Positions 34,299-43,238 of a stretch of 64,000 nucleotides of DNA are shown piece after piece. The DNA is from Myxococcales bacterium. Its GTDB lineage: Bacteria > Myxococcota_A > Polyangia > Haliangiales > Haliangiaceae. The notes below the pieces were generated by a model. The model searched no databases, was not told the origin of the DNA, and worked only from the letters and a program-made list of their open reading frames with translations. The stretch is taken from assembly GCA_016706545.1 (NCBI GenBank), contig JADJJK010000025.1, positions 101,628 through 165,627 on the forward strand, read 5' to 3'. The number at the start of each line of letters is the position of its first letter. The stretch's first letter is position 1. The position numbers and the translations under genes were made by a program.

Positions 34299-36517
34299 TG
34301 GCTGGAGAGCTGCATTCATCCAAGGTCTTGATCATCGAGGAGGAACCGCGCGTTCGGACGTTCCCTGCGGTGCCCACATCGGTGGCGGGCGCCGTCGGGC
34401 TGACGGAGCGTGGGCCGGTCGGACAGCCACTGCTATGCACGACCTTCGACGAGTACCAGGCGCAGTTCGGAGGGTTCACGCCGGACTCGGAGCTGGCGCT
34501 CGCCGCGATGGGCTTCTTCGAGAACGGGGGCAGCCAGCTGTGGGTGGTTCGCACGACGCACTACCTCGACGTGACCGCGCCGAGCTCGGTGACCGCGACG
34601 CGCGCCGTCGGCCTGGTGGACTCGACCGGCGGGCCAACGCCTGCCGCCCTGGTGGGCACGGCCAGCGCACCGTTTCGGCTGCGGGATGGCGACCTGATTC
34701 GCCTGTCTATCTCTGGTGGGCAGGATGCCGACGCAGTGTTTCGCGGCGCGGCGGCTGCCTTCGCGGCTGGCGGAGCGGGGCCCTATGCCCTCGAGGCCGG
34801 CATGACGCTGCAGGTCCGGATCGACGATGGACCGGAGCAGTCGATCAGCTTTGCTGCTGCTGACTTCGCCGACATCGGCGCGGCGACGGCGGCGGAGGTC
34901 GCGGCGGCCATCAACGCGCAGCTCGCGGGGGGGCGGGCCACCCAGCAGGGGCAGATCTGCCGCCTCGCCAGCGACACCGAAGGAACGTCGAGCCGGCTGC
35001 AAGTGGTGGGCGGCACGGCCAACGCGGTGCTTGCGTTCCCAGCCTCCGCCGCGGCGGGCAGCGGCAACGTCTCGAACCTTCGCGAGGTGACGGCCGCTGA
35101 GGTTGTGCGCGCGCTGGAGGTGTCGGTGGCGGGCATCCGGGCCGAGCGCACGGCTGGCGGGATCATGGTGCGCACCACTGCGGTGGGACCAGGGGCCACC
35201 GTGCAGGCGCGGGCAGCCACGGCGGCGGCCTTCGGCTTCGACACGGTGCTGCATGCCGGCAGCGCCTCTGGCCCCACGGCGTCCGTGCGATTCGAGGCGC
35301 TGGACGTAGGCTCGTACGGCAACCGCCTGGCGGTGGAGGTGCGCATTGCCTCCAGCGGAGCCGAGGACGCCTTCGACGTGCTGGTGCTCGAGGACGGGGT
35401 GTACCGCGAGCAGTTCGCGAACCTGCGCATGCGCCCGGGGGACCCGCGCCATCTCGAAGCCGCGGTGAACCATGCCCGTACCGGCTCGCGCTACGTGCGC
35501 GCGACCGACCTGCGGCTACCGGACGCCCCGGTGCCCCGCCGCCAGACGGTGGCGCTCGCCGGTGGCGCGGACGGGCTGGCCGACCTGGGCGATGCGGACT
35601 TCATCGGCTCCGACGCCGGGAAGACCGGGCTCTTTGCTCTCGACCAAGTGCAGGACCTCGCGCTTCTCTTGGTTCCAGGGCGCGCGACGCCCGCCGTCCA
35701 TCTGGCGATGCTGGCGTACTGCGAAGTGCATCGCGGCGGCACGGTCTTCGCGGTGCTCGATCCACCCGCCGACCAGCGCGCGACGGAGATGGTCACCTAC
35801 GTCACGACGACGGCGGGGCTCGAAGAGCTGTCGGAGTATGGGGCGATCTACTGGCCGCGGATCCGGGTGCTCAACCCCTCCAAGAGCGTGTACGGCTCGG
35901 TGGAGCAACTCGTGGTACCGCCTTCGGGGGTCATCTGCGGCGTGTACGCGCGCACGGATGCCTCCAGGCCGGGAGGCGTGTACGAGCCGCCGGCGGGCAT
36001 CGAGACGGGGAGGATGTTCGGGGTCCTGGGGTTCGAGACGGCCGAGGTGCTCGAGGAGCGCAAGCGGGACCTGGTGTACCCGCACCGCATCAACCCGTTG
36101 ACCACGGGGCCAGGGCTGCCGCGGTACATCGACGGCACCCGCACGCTCAAGGCGTCGGGCAACTTCCCCTACGTGGCGGAGCGCCGGGGCGTGATGTTCC
36201 TGGAGCGGAGCATCAAGCAAGGGCTGGAGGTGGCCCGGCATCGCAACAACAACGAGACGTTGCGGGCGATGGTGCGGAGGTCGATCACGTCGTTTCTGCT
36301 GACGCAGATGAACCTGGGGGCGTTTCGGTCCCGGGAGCCCGCCAAGGCGTTCTTCGTCGACGTGTCGGAGGCGCTCAACCCGCCGTCGGTGGTCTTCGCG
36401 GGGCGCCTGGTGGCTCGCATCGGGCTGGCGACCAACAAGCCCGCCGAGTTCATCATCTTGTACTTCAGCCAGGACACCCGGGCGATCGAGCAGGAAGCCG
36501 CCGCCGCAGAGGGATGA
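34298..36517 (+). CDS. contractile tail sheath protein
   Basis: 739 residues from ATG 34298, sharing one base with the previous stop; the frame is open upstream, but that stretch is the shadow of the previous gene. The N-terminus SSKVLIIEEEPRVRTFPAVP then SVAGAVGLTERGPVG and the C-terminus AFRSREPAKAFFVDVSEALN then GRLVARIGLATNKPAEFIIL are standard sheath elements. Long insertion domains in the middle (about 130-400) explain the large size. It makes the tail contractile, hence a myovirus-type particle. Confidence 0.92.
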   Translation: MAGELHSSKVLIIEEEPRVRTFPAVPTSVAGAVGLTERGPVGQPLLCTTFDEYQAQFGGFTPDSELALAAMGFFENGGSQLWVVRTTHYLDVTAPSSVTATRAVGLVDSTGGPTPAALVGTASAPFRLRDGDLIRLSISGGQDADAVFRGAAAAFAAGGAGPYALEAGMTLQVRIDDGPEQSISFAAADFADIGAATAAEVAAAINAQLAGGRATQQGQICRLASDTEGTSSRLQVVGGTANAVLAFPASAAAGSGNVSNLREVTAAEVVRALEVSVAGIRAERTAGGIMVRTTAVGPGATVQARAATAAAFGFDTVLHAGSASGPTASVRFEALDVGSYGNRLAVEVRIASSGAEDAFDVLVLEDGVYREQFANLRMRPGDPRHLEAAVNHARTGSRYVRATDLRLPDAPVPRRQTVALAGGADGLADLGDADFIGSDAGKTGLFALDQVQDLALLLVPGRATPAVHLAMLAYCEVHRGGTVFAVLDPPADQRATEMVTYVTTTAGLEELSEYGAIYWPRIRVLNPSKSVYGSVEQLVVPPSGVICGVYARTDASRPGGVYEPPAGIETGRMFGVLGFETAEVLEERKRDLVYPHRINPLTTGPGLPRYIDGTRTLKASGNFPYVAERRGVMFLERSIKQGLEVARHRNNNETLRAMVRRSITSFLLTQMNLGAFRSREPAKAFFVDVSEALNPPSVVFAGRLVARIGLATNKPAEFIILYFSQDTRAIEQEAAAAEG

Positions 36518-37164
36518 CCATGCCGAAGGGCGTCGCCAAAAACGGCATGTGGCGCGGTCAGGAGAGCGTGGCTCGCTGGCTCGCGCGCCAGCAGCCACAG
36601 CCGTGCGCGTGCGGCTGCGGGGAACTTGTCATCCCGCAGCCGTGGCACCGGGCGAAGGGCGTCCCACTCTTTGTGCAAGGCCACCACGCCCGCGTCGAGC
36701 ACTGGAACTTCAAGGACGTCGCCTCGTGGGTCGCCGCGAACCAGGAGAAGCACTCCTGCAGGTGTGGGTGCGGGGGCGCGATCACTATTGAGATCCGGCA
36801 CCACTCTGCTGGCATCCCGACTTACCTACCGAATCATCACCCGCGACCTCGCCTCGGGTTCGGAGCAGAGAACCCGAACTTCATCGCCGACCGGTCCGAG
36901 GCGGTGCGTCCTCACGCATTCCCGGCGTGGGTGAAGGCGATCGTGTTCGAGGCGTTCAGGTTCCGCTGTGCGTGGTGCCGCGCGCTCGACGTTCTCGAGT
37001 GCGACCACATCGTGCCAGCGTCGCTGGGCGGTGAGCCCGTCGTGGAAAATGCGCAGGCACTCTGTCCGAGCTGCCATCGCTGGAAGTCCGGGATCGAGCC
37101 GACGCCACGCAGAGGCAAGACGCCCGAGAGCCGTTCCCGCAAGCGAAAGAGGAGCAAGTCATGA
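36514..37164 (+). CDS. HNH homing endonuclease between sheath and tube
   Basis: 216 residues. Two N-terminal Cys-rich DNA-binding modules (CACGCGELVI ending GHHAR, and CRCGCGGAI ending NHHPR) precede an HNH domain: FRCAWCRALDVLECDHIVPA, then NAQALCPSCHRWKSG with a treble-clef zinc site. It overlaps the sheath stop (ATGA) and the tube start, so it is translated with late genes although it has no structural role. A free-standing homing endonuclease is the likely identity; it would spread by cutting phages that lack the insert. Confidence 0.85.
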   Translation: MTMPKGVAKNGMWRGQESVARWLARQQPQPCACGCGELVIPQPWHRAKGVPLFVQGHHARVEHWNFKDVASWVAANQEKHSCRCGCGGAITIEIRHHSAGIPTYLPNHHPRPRLGFGAENPNFIADRSEAVRPHAFPAWVKAIVFEAFRFRCAWCRALDVLECDHIVPASLGGEPVVENAQALCPSCHRWKSGIEPTPRRGKTPESRSRKRKRSKS

Positions 37165-37622
37165 CTGTCATCGGCAACCCGCGCAGCTTCCACAAACGTT
37201 TCAAATTCATCTGTGAAATCGATAATGTAGGCCATGCTGGCTTCCAGAAGGCGAGCGAGCTCTCCGTCGAGGTCGCCAACGTGCAGTACTTCGAGGGCGG
37301 CTCGCTCATCCCGAACAAGAGCCCCGGGCGCCTCACCTTCTCCGACGTCACGCTCGAGCGCGGCGCCACACAGGACCGAGACCTCTTCGACTGGTTCCAG
37401 GACGTCGCCCTCATGTCGAGCGGACTCGGCCTCACCGGCGTGAACTACAAGCGGAACCTTGACATCGTGCAGCAGGACCGCGATGGTACGACCCTGCGCC
37501 GTTGGTCCCTCACTGGCGCGTGGCCGGTCAAGTTCGTTGCGGGCGAGTGGGACAACGAGAGCGACGAGGCCGTCATCGAGTCGGTGACGCTTACGTACGA
37601 CTTCTTCGAGCTAGTGCAGTAG
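37161..37622 (+). CDS. tail tube protein
   Basis: 153 residues of the gp19-like tube family: FKFICEIDNVGHAGFQKASE near the start, YFEGGSLIPNKSPGRLTFSD and the final TLTYDFFELVQ. Hexamers stack to form the inner tube. It normally follows the sheath directly; the HNH gene separates them here. Confidence 0.88.
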   Translation: MTVIGNPRSFHKRFKFICEIDNVGHAGFQKASELSVEVANVQYFEGGSLIPNKSPGRLTFSDVTLERGATQDRDLFDWFQDVALMSSGLGLTGVNYKRNLDIVQQDRDGTTLRRWSLTGAWPVKFVAGEWDNESDEAVIESVTLTYDFFELVQ

Positions 37623-37639
37623 GCCAGTGACACCGCAAC

Positions 37640-38107
37640 TCAGGGCACGAAGGAACCATGCTTTCTGCAGGCGGGAGGCCGGTTCTTGTTGAGAAGCTCG
37701 CCACGTTCGTCCCACGAGCGCGCCAACAGACTCGCAAGTTCAACCTCTGAACAGCGACCGCACCAGGGCGTTCGTGTCGCCCAGCCGAGGTGGAGAGAGT
37801 CCGGATGCACACTGCTCGACTTGCACCAAGAGTAGAGCGACTGGCCGCCACTGTGGTGTCCGGTCGTATCGAAGAAGCCGTGCAGATCGGCGATGAGATC
37901 CCCGATGCGGGTGCAGAAACGCATCGATCTTCCGGTGTTGCCGCCGAAGTACAGCGGCCCACACATAGTATTTGGGGCACCGAACCATCGGTCACGTGAG
38001 ACTACGTAAACACCACGGGACGCTGGAGGCCATGGCTGCGCGTCATTGAGGCACCCCGCCAACAGCTCCCTAACAGCAAATGGGCCGGTCCAGACCAAGT
38101 TGGCCAT
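37640..38107 (-). CDS. GIY-YIG-family nuclease-like protein
   Basis: 155 residues from ATG 38107; the frame runs on upstream without coding style. Hallmarks are GVYVV (32-36), GPLYFGGN (50-57) as the second strand, Arg in RFCTRIGDL (63/67), Glu121 (SEVEL) and LLNKNRPP near the end. A Cys cluster (C116, C119, C147) may bind zinc. It is encoded against the tail genes, has lower GC, and is co-oriented with the gene at 38540, ending 18 bases from the tube stop. Likely a mobile or defence-like insert. Confidence 0.7.
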   Translation of the reverse strand: MANLVWTGPFAVRELLAGCLNDAQPWPPASRGVYVVSRDRWFGAPNTMCGPLYFGGNTGRSMRFCTRIGDLIADLHGFFDTTGHHSGGQSLYSWCKSSSVHPDSLHLGWATRTPWCGRCSEVELASLLARSWDERGELLNKNRPPACRKHGSFVP

Positions 38108-38117
38108 GCTCAACATC

Positions 38118-38540
38118 CTACAATGGAACGCACGAGTCGAGCCTTCCACGCTGAACCATGGCGGCAACTTGGTTGGCGCTCTCAGCATAGACGTGCCACC
38201 CCTGCTGGCTTCCGGACACGAAGATGAGTCGGTCGAGCATGGCGCTTGGCTCGAGCGACCCAGAAAGGATGCCGGATCCGACGACACTAAAGCCGGAGCC
38301 CGAGGCCGGAACTACTTCGAAGTAACCGGGGCCGTTTGGGTAGTCTTTGTCTCGGTAGTAGTTGATTGAATATGCCCCACTTTTCACAAATCTCTCGAGG
38401 CTCGACGACATCTCTTGTGTGAGCACGGTGCGATACGCACACCGGGTGACATAGCCGTTCGGGTCATGCTTGTTCGTAAGAAGGCTTCCCGACTGCGCAG
38501 CCTTTGACCATTCCTTGGTGAGTTCAGCTCGGTCGATCAT
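38118..38540 (-). CDS. unknown protein upstream of the GIY-YIG gene
   Basis: 140 residues from ATG 38540. Alpha/beta with YSINYYRDKDYPNGPGYFEV and a Gly/Ser-rich middle; LIFVSGSQQGWHVYAESANQ near the end. No signal, no membrane helix. Ten bases separate it from the GIY-YIG gene on the same strand, so the two form an operon. GC is lower than the flanking tail genes. It may be the partner (target-binding or control protein) of the nuclease. Confidence 0.6.
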   Translation of the reverse strand: MIDRAELTKEWSKAAQSGSLLTNKHDPNGYVTRCAYRTVLTQEMSSSLERFVKSGAYSINYYRDKDYPNGPGYFEVVPASGSGFSVVGSGILSGSLEPSAMLDRLIFVSGSQQGWHVYAESANQVAAMVQRGRLDSCVPL

Positions 38541-38621
38541 CGGTGACGATGATGCCTGGGACGGTACTCCCAAGTCATGTCCCTTCCGCCGCCTCCGCCG
38601 GTTTTGCACCAGCGGACGAAC

Positions 38622-39392
38622 ATGGCAAACATCATCACGTGCCCATCAGGGCTCACCGGCCGCGTACGCGGCATGAAGGTGCGCGAGGAGCGCATCCTGG
38701 CGGACCGCAAGCTGGCCAAGGAAGGCGGGCAGCTCGACGAGCTGCTGGCGGCCTGCTGGGAAGAGACGCTGGACCCAGGTCCTTACGTCCTCGGTGACGG
38801 CGGCCGGCTCGACTGGGGCCAGGTCCTCCAGGGCGACCGGTTCTTCGCCCTCCTGATGATCCGCGTCCAGACCTACGGCCCCATGTACGAGTTCACCGTC
38901 GACTGTGCGAACAGTGGGTGCCGCGCTCGCATCCCGTGGGAGCTCGACCTCACGAAGCTGCCGGTGCGCCCGCTCTCCGGTGAGAGCCGGGTGGCGTTCG
39001 TGACCGGGAACCGCCTGGAGACGCGCCTGCCTGCGTCGGGCAAGCGGCTGAGCTTCCGCCTGATGACCGGGCAGGACGAGCGCAAGCTGCCGGCGCTCCA
39101 GCGCGCGACGCCCGAACGGATGCTCTCGGCCGTGCTGGCGTACCGCACCTGGCAGATCGACGGCGTGGACGACAAGGACAAGCGCCGGGCCATCGAAGAC
39201 CTGGAGCTGCGAGACGCGACCTTCCTCCTGGGCGAGTTCGACCGGGTGGACTGCGGGGTGGAGACGAGCATCGAGGTCGAGTGCCCGACGTGCCTCGCGG
39301 TGCAGGCGGTGGAGCTCCCTTTCGACAAGGGGTTCTTCCTGCCTGGCAAGGCGAAGGCGTCCCCGGACCGCAAGCCCTCTTCCCTGACGTAG
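38622..39392 (+). CDS. tail assembly chaperone-like protein (zero frame)
   Basis: 256 residues from ATG 38622. It contains a possible zinc-binding pair of Cys motifs (DCANSGCRARIPWELDL and ECPTCLAVQAVELPFDKGFF) and a helical middle. Position between tube and tape measure, with an overlapping short ORF in the -1 frame, is that of the G/GT chaperone pair of many tailed phages. The ELPFDKGFFLP end is shared with proteins from other contractile systems. Confidence 0.65.
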   Translation: MANIITCPSGLTGRVRGMKVREERILADRKLAKEGGQLDELLAACWEETLDPGPYVLGDGGRLDWGQVLQGDRFFALLMIRVQTYGPMYEFTVDCANSGCRARIPWELDLTKLPVRPLSGESRVAFVTGNRLETRLPASGKRLSFRLMTGQDERKLPALQRATPERMLSAVLAYRTWQIDGVDDKDKRRAIEDLELRDATFLLGEFDRVDCGVETSIEVECPTCLAVQAVELPFDKGFFLPGKAKASPDRKPSSLT

Positions 39393-39580
39393 ACCTCGAC
39401 CACTGGCGCGAGGCGCTGTTCGCCCTGTGCTGGCACCAGCATGGAGGCTCTGGCCTGAGCGTCGCGCTAGGGGATGCCTTGGAGTTGGCGCCCAGTGACC
39501 GGGACTGGCTCCTGGAGCGCATCGGCCAGCAGCGCTCGCGCGAGGCCAGGGAGCTTGAGAAGGCCGCGAAGAGGACCTGA
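39281..39580 (+). CDS. -1 frame tail assembly chaperone extension
   Basis: Up to 99 codons in the -1 frame relative to the preceding gene. The first 35 or so are a shadow of that gene, and real coding starts near its stop (ALFPDVDLDHWREALFALCW, then DWLLERIGQQRSREARELEK). It has no good start codon or ribosome site of its own, so it is probably reached by a -1 frameshift to make a long chaperone. I find no canonical XXXYYYZ heptamer between 39330 and 39392. Confidence 0.6.
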   Translation: MPDVPRGAGGGAPFRQGVLPAWQGEGVPGPQALFPDVDLDHWREALFALCWHQHGGSGLSVALGDALELAPSDRDWLLERIGQQRSREARELEKAAKRT

Positions 39581-39583
39581 CCC

Positions 39584-39697
39584 GTGGCTGCATCCCAGAA
39601 CCGCATCCAGCGCGTCGTCGCTGCCAACGTCTTCGCACCGACGTTGGCGAAGCACGCGGCGCCCGTTGATCTCAGCGTGGGCTGGGGGAGGTGCTGA
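39584..39697 (+). CDS. 37-residue protein ahead of the tape measure
   Basis: GTG at 39584 to TGA at 39697, filling the gap between chaperone and tape measure. Peptide starts VAASQNRIQRVVAANVFAPT and has regular GC-rich third positions. Three bases separate its stop from the ATG at 39701. Small structural or coupling peptide; function unknown. Confidence 0.4.
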   Translation: MAASQNRIQRVVAANVFAPTLAKHAAPVDLSVGWGRC

Positions 39698-39700
39698 GCG

Positions 39701-42385
39701 ATGTCGCTCAACTCGATGGGCCTGGGGTTCGTGTTCACGGCCAAGGACCTGGCCTCGGACAAGATCTCCGACCTGGAGCGTCGGTTTGCGACGCTGGACC
39801 AGCGGGTGGGGCTGGGGGCCAGTCGGATGCAGAGCGCGTTCACGCAGCTCGGGACGGGGCTGGCGATCTTCACCGCCGGCACGGCGCCGATGGGCGCAGC
39901 GCTAGGGCTGGCGAACGCAGCGGGCCGCTTTGAGCAGTCCATCGCGGCAGTGGGCGCGGTGTCCGGCGCGACGTCCGCCGAGCTTGAGGGGCTGCGCGAC
40001 GCGGCCATCTCGGCTGGCGTGGCGACGCAGTTTTCTCCGACGCAGGCAAGCTTGGGCCTGCGCGAACTCGCTCAGGCGGGGTTCACGACGCGGGAGTCCA
40101 TCGACCTGCTCTTGCCCGCGCTGGACTTGGCGGCGGGCTCGCTGGGGGAGCTGTCGCCTCAGCAAGCAGCCGGGCTTGCATCGCAGGCGATGAAGGCCTT
40201 CGGGTTGTCCACCAGCGAGGCGGCCATCTCCGTCGACCGCATGTTGCAGGCGGTCAACGTGTTTGCGCTGGGCGCTAGCGAGCTGCCGCTTGCGTTGGGG
40301 ACTGCATCCCGAGGCGCGCAGGCGTTGCACCAGTCGCTGTCGGAGACGCTGATCTCGCTGGGGCTGGTGAAGAACATCATCCCCGGGGTGGAGCGAGCCT
40401 CCACGGCTGCCGCAGTCGCGATGGAGCGCTTAGCGGACCCGGAAGCGCAGGAGCGCCTGCGAGGACTTGGCGTTCGGGTCGTCGATGCCGCAGGGCGCTT
40501 TCGGGCATTCCTGGACGTGCTTGGCGACATGGCTCCCGTGCTGGACCGGATGTCGGAGTCCAACCGGTCGGCGTTCTTGCTCAAGACCTTCGGCCGCGAG
40601 GCGCTTGGCGGCGTGAACGCGATCTTGACCCAGCTCACGACGGGCATTCGCACGACCACGGGCGCGACCGTGCAAGGCGCAGACGCCATCGGCTACCTGC
40701 GGCAGCAGTTCGAGCAGGCCGGGGGCACGGCAGCACAGTTCCGCGACAAGATGCTGAGCACCTTCGAGGGGCAGAAGCAGCTCCTCAAGGGGTCGCTCGA
40801 GACCTTGGTGATCTCCCTGGGCGAGCCGTTTGCGCAGGTGTTGCGGCCCGTCGTCGCCGCCGTCGTCACGGCTGTGAATACCCTGCTCGAAGCGGTGCGG
40901 AACCTACCCGGGCCGGTCAAGCGCGCGTTCGCCCTGGTGACGGTGGCGCTGGGAGGTGTCGTCGCGCTGGTCGGCGCGGCGCTCGCGGCCAAGGCTGCGT
41001 TCGCGATCTTCGCGTTGGGACTGCAAGTGGCAGGGCTCTCGCTCGCGAGCCTGCTCGGTCTGATCTTGCCGGTGATCGGCGGCCTTGCGATGGTTGGCGC
41101 CGTCGTGGCGGGGTTCGTGCTCGCGTTCCGCGCGAACCTCGGCGGGCTGGCTGACTTCGTTCACCGCCTGGGCGACCGCATCGTCTTGGCGTTCCGCGGG
41201 CTCGTGCAGCTCTTCGAGCAAGGAGGGTTCTCCGGCGCGGTGCGAGCGGAGTTGGCACGTGCGGACAACGGGGGGCTCAAGGAGTTCTTGATCCGGATCT
41301 ACCAGTTCGTGTACCGCGTGCAGAGGCTGCTGGAGGGGATCGGCGAAGGCTTCTCGCTGGCCATCGATGCGGCGCGCCCGACCTTCGAAGCCTTCGTGAA
41401 CGCGCTTTCACGGCTGGGCGCCGCCTTCGGCCGCGTGGCGCTGGGAGCGGCAGGTGCGGCGGCGGCCGTTCCCTCCGAGCGCTTCGCGGCGTTCGGACGG
41501 GTCGTTGGGACCATCGCGGGGGTGCTGGTGGACGTGTTCGTGGGAGCCGTCACGCTGGTGATCGACGCGGCCTCGACGTTGCTCGACGTATTCCGCAACG
41601 CGATGGCCCCGCTGGCGGGGCTGTTCTCGGGGTTGCGAGACGCCGTGGGGCGGGTCTTCGAAGAGCTGGGCAAGCTCGGCGCGGCGCTTGGCTTCTCCTC
41701 GGCCGAGGGTCAGCGGGCGGGAGGCGTGTTCGATGCTCTGCGAACGGCGATGCAGTTCGTGGGGTTCGTGATGGGCAACGTTGCCGGGGCAGTCATCGGC
41801 GCCACCGCGGCGATGGTGAAGTTCGTACTTGTCCAGGTGGCGAGCCTCGTGGGGGCATTCCGAAGCCTGGTGCGCTTTGTGGGGAGCGTCATCGACTTCT
41901 TCGGGGCGCTGGTCACTGGTAGCTGGGCTGAGGTGTGGGTGGGCTTCAAGAAGGTGGTGCTCAACACCCTGAACTTCCTGGCGCAGACCCTGCTCGCGTT
42001 CGTGGAGACGATCACGAGTCTGGTGGACTCCATCGCGGAGGTGTTCGGTGCGGACCTGGGCGCCTCGGACGCGATCCGCCGGCTCCGCCGAGAAATCGAG
42101 ACCGGGCTCACGGGAGGCGTGGAGGAGGTGACGGCCGGGGTGAAGGTGACCCCGGTGGGGATGCCTCCCGTGTCGCCGGCGTCGTCCGCGACCGTGCCGA
42201 TGCCGGCGGTGGCGGCGTTGCAGCTGCGGCCAGCGCAGCCGTTTCCGCAGTCGGTCGCGCAGCCGTCCCCGGCCCCGCCGGTGGTGGTGCATTTGCAGGT
42301 GGACGGCGCCACGCTGGCGACCGCGGTGCATGGAGCGGACCGTGACAACGCCACGCGGTCGTTTTCCCCCCTGCCGACGTACTAG
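39701..42385 (+). CDS. tail tape measure protein
   Basis: 894 residues. The N-terminus (DKISDLERRFATLDQRVGLG, then FEQSIAAVGAVSGATSAELE and AQAGFTTRESIDLLLPAL) is of the TP901-type tape-measure family. Hydrophobic helices cluster at about 400-480 and 640-720. The C-terminus is Pro/Val-rich and disordered. Length sets tail length: 894 residues predicts roughly 130 nm at 0.15 nm per residue. Confidence 0.9.
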   Translation: MSLNSMGLGFVFTAKDLASDKISDLERRFATLDQRVGLGASRMQSAFTQLGTGLAIFTAGTAPMGAALGLANAAGRFEQSIAAVGAVSGATSAELEGLRDAAISAGVATQFSPTQASLGLRELAQAGFTTRESIDLLLPALDLAAGSLGELSPQQAAGLASQAMKAFGLSTSEAAISVDRMLQAVNVFALGASELPLALGTASRGAQALHQSLSETLISLGLVKNIIPGVERASTAAAVAMERLADPEAQERLRGLGVRVVDAAGRFRAFLDVLGDMAPVLDRMSESNRSAFLLKTFGREALGGVNAILTQLTTGIRTTTGATVQGADAIGYLRQQFEQAGGTAAQFRDKMLSTFEGQKQLLKGSLETLVISLGEPFAQVLRPVVAAVVTAVNTLLEAVRNLPGPVKRAFALVTVALGGVVALVGAALAAKAAFAIFALGLQVAGLSLASLLGLILPVIGGLAMVGAVVAGFVLAFRANLGGLADFVHRLGDRIVLAFRGLVQLFEQGGFSGAVRAELARADNGGLKEFLIRIYQFVYRVQRLLEGIGEGFSLAIDAARPTFEAFVNALSRLGAAFGRVALGAAGAAAAVPSERFAAFGRVVGTIAGVLVDVFVGAVTLVIDAASTLLDVFRNAMAPLAGLFSGLRDAVGRVFEELGKLGAALGFSSAEGQRAGGVFDALRTAMQFVGFVMGNVAGAVIGATAAMVKFVLVQVASLVGAFRSLVRFVGSVIDFFGALVTGSWAEVWVGFKKVVLNTLNFLAQTLLAFVETITSLVDSIAEVFGADLGASDAIRRLRREIETGLTGGVEEVTAGVKVTPVGMPPVSPASSATVPMPAVAALQLRPAQPFPQSVAQPSPAPPVVVHLQVDGATLATAVHGADRDNATRSFSPLPTY

Positions 42386-42387
42386 CC

Positions 42388-42897
42388 ATGATCCCCTCGC
42401 CCGGAGCCCGCCCACCTCGTTGCCGCTTGGTGAACCTCGCCACCGGCGAGGAGATGGCGTGCCTGATGAACCCCACGCAGCTGACGGAGCGGTTGGCGGT
42501 GCAGTGGAACCGGGTGGCGGTGCCCGGGCTGCCGTTCTCGCCGTTGCAGTACCAGAACAGCTCGAATCGGCAGCTCGTCGGGGTGGAGTTCTACCTGGAC
42601 GGGTTCCCCGCAACCCCACCGACGCCGGCGAAAGACCTGCTGGCGTTCCGCTCGTTTCTTCGCGCGCTGACGATCCCGCCTCCGCGCGCGGCCGGCGTCG
42701 CGATGGTGGCACCGCCGCGGGTGCTCCTGCTTTGGCCCGGCGTGGTCACCATGGAGTGTGTGATCGCGAGCGTCGAGCTGCAGTACAAGCAGTTCGGCGT
42801 GGACGGCTCGGTGCTGGTCTACACGGCCACGGTCACGTTTGAGGAGGTGCTGGACGTGCGCGCCTCGGTGGTAGGCGCGTTCGAGGAGCTCGCGTGA
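42388..42897 (+). CDS. tail tube initiator/baseplate protein
   Basis: 169 residues. CRLVNLATGEEMACLMNPTQ then LQYQNSSNRQLVGVEFYLDG is typical of the short proteins (Afp7/gp54-like) that join tube to baseplate in contractile systems. It lies between tape measure and a LysM-like protein, the usual place, and overlaps the next start by 4 bases. Confidence 0.65.
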   Translation: MIPSPGARPPRCRLVNLATGEEMACLMNPTQLTERLAVQWNRVAVPGLPFSPLQYQNSSNRQLVGVEFYLDGFPATPPTPAKDLLAFRSFLRALTIPPPRAAGVAMVAPPRVLLLWPGVVTMECVIASVELQYKQFGVDGSVLVYTATVTFEEVLDVRASVVGAFEELA

Positions 42898-43238
42898 TGC
42901 CGCCGTGGTCCGGGTCTCGGTATGCGTTCTGTCGCGGGGTTCGAGACGACGCCGGTCGCTTGGCCCTCACGGAGCGCGAGCCCTATCCATATCGTGAGCA
43001 CCCCGACATGCGCGTGCATGTTGTGGCGCAGGGTGACACGTGGTTTGCGCTGGCTGGCCGGTACTTCGAGCCCTTGCCGCGGGCGTGCGGGTACTGGTGG
43101 GCGATTTGCGACTTCCAACCAGATCCAGTGGTGGACCCCACGCTCGAGCTGTCCCTTGGGAGCCGCGTGTTCATCCCCAGCGTGCGTGTCTTGACCGACG
43201 TCATCCTGGCGGAGTCGCGGCGGCGGGAGGTGTCGTGA
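42894..43238 (+). CDS. LysM-like baseplate protein (gp53-like)
   Basis: 114 residues from GTG 42894 (ATG 42897 possible). A LysM-type fold is suggested by MRVHVVAQGDTWFALAGRYF, then YWWAICDFQPD and LGSRVFIPSVRVL. In T4-type baseplates gp53 has this domain and connects the wedges. It overlaps the hub gene by 4 bases. Confidence 0.7.
   Translation: MMPPWSGSRYAFCRGVRDDAGRLALTEREPYPYREHPDMRVHVVAQGDTWFALAGRYFEPLPRACGYWWAICDFQPDPVVDPTLELSLGSRVFIPSVRVLTDVILAESRRREVS

Noticed and set aside
39330..39392. canonical -1 slippery heptamer for the chaperone frameshift
   Set aside because: Checked each in-frame heptamer; none fits X XXY YYZ, so no slip site is claimed.
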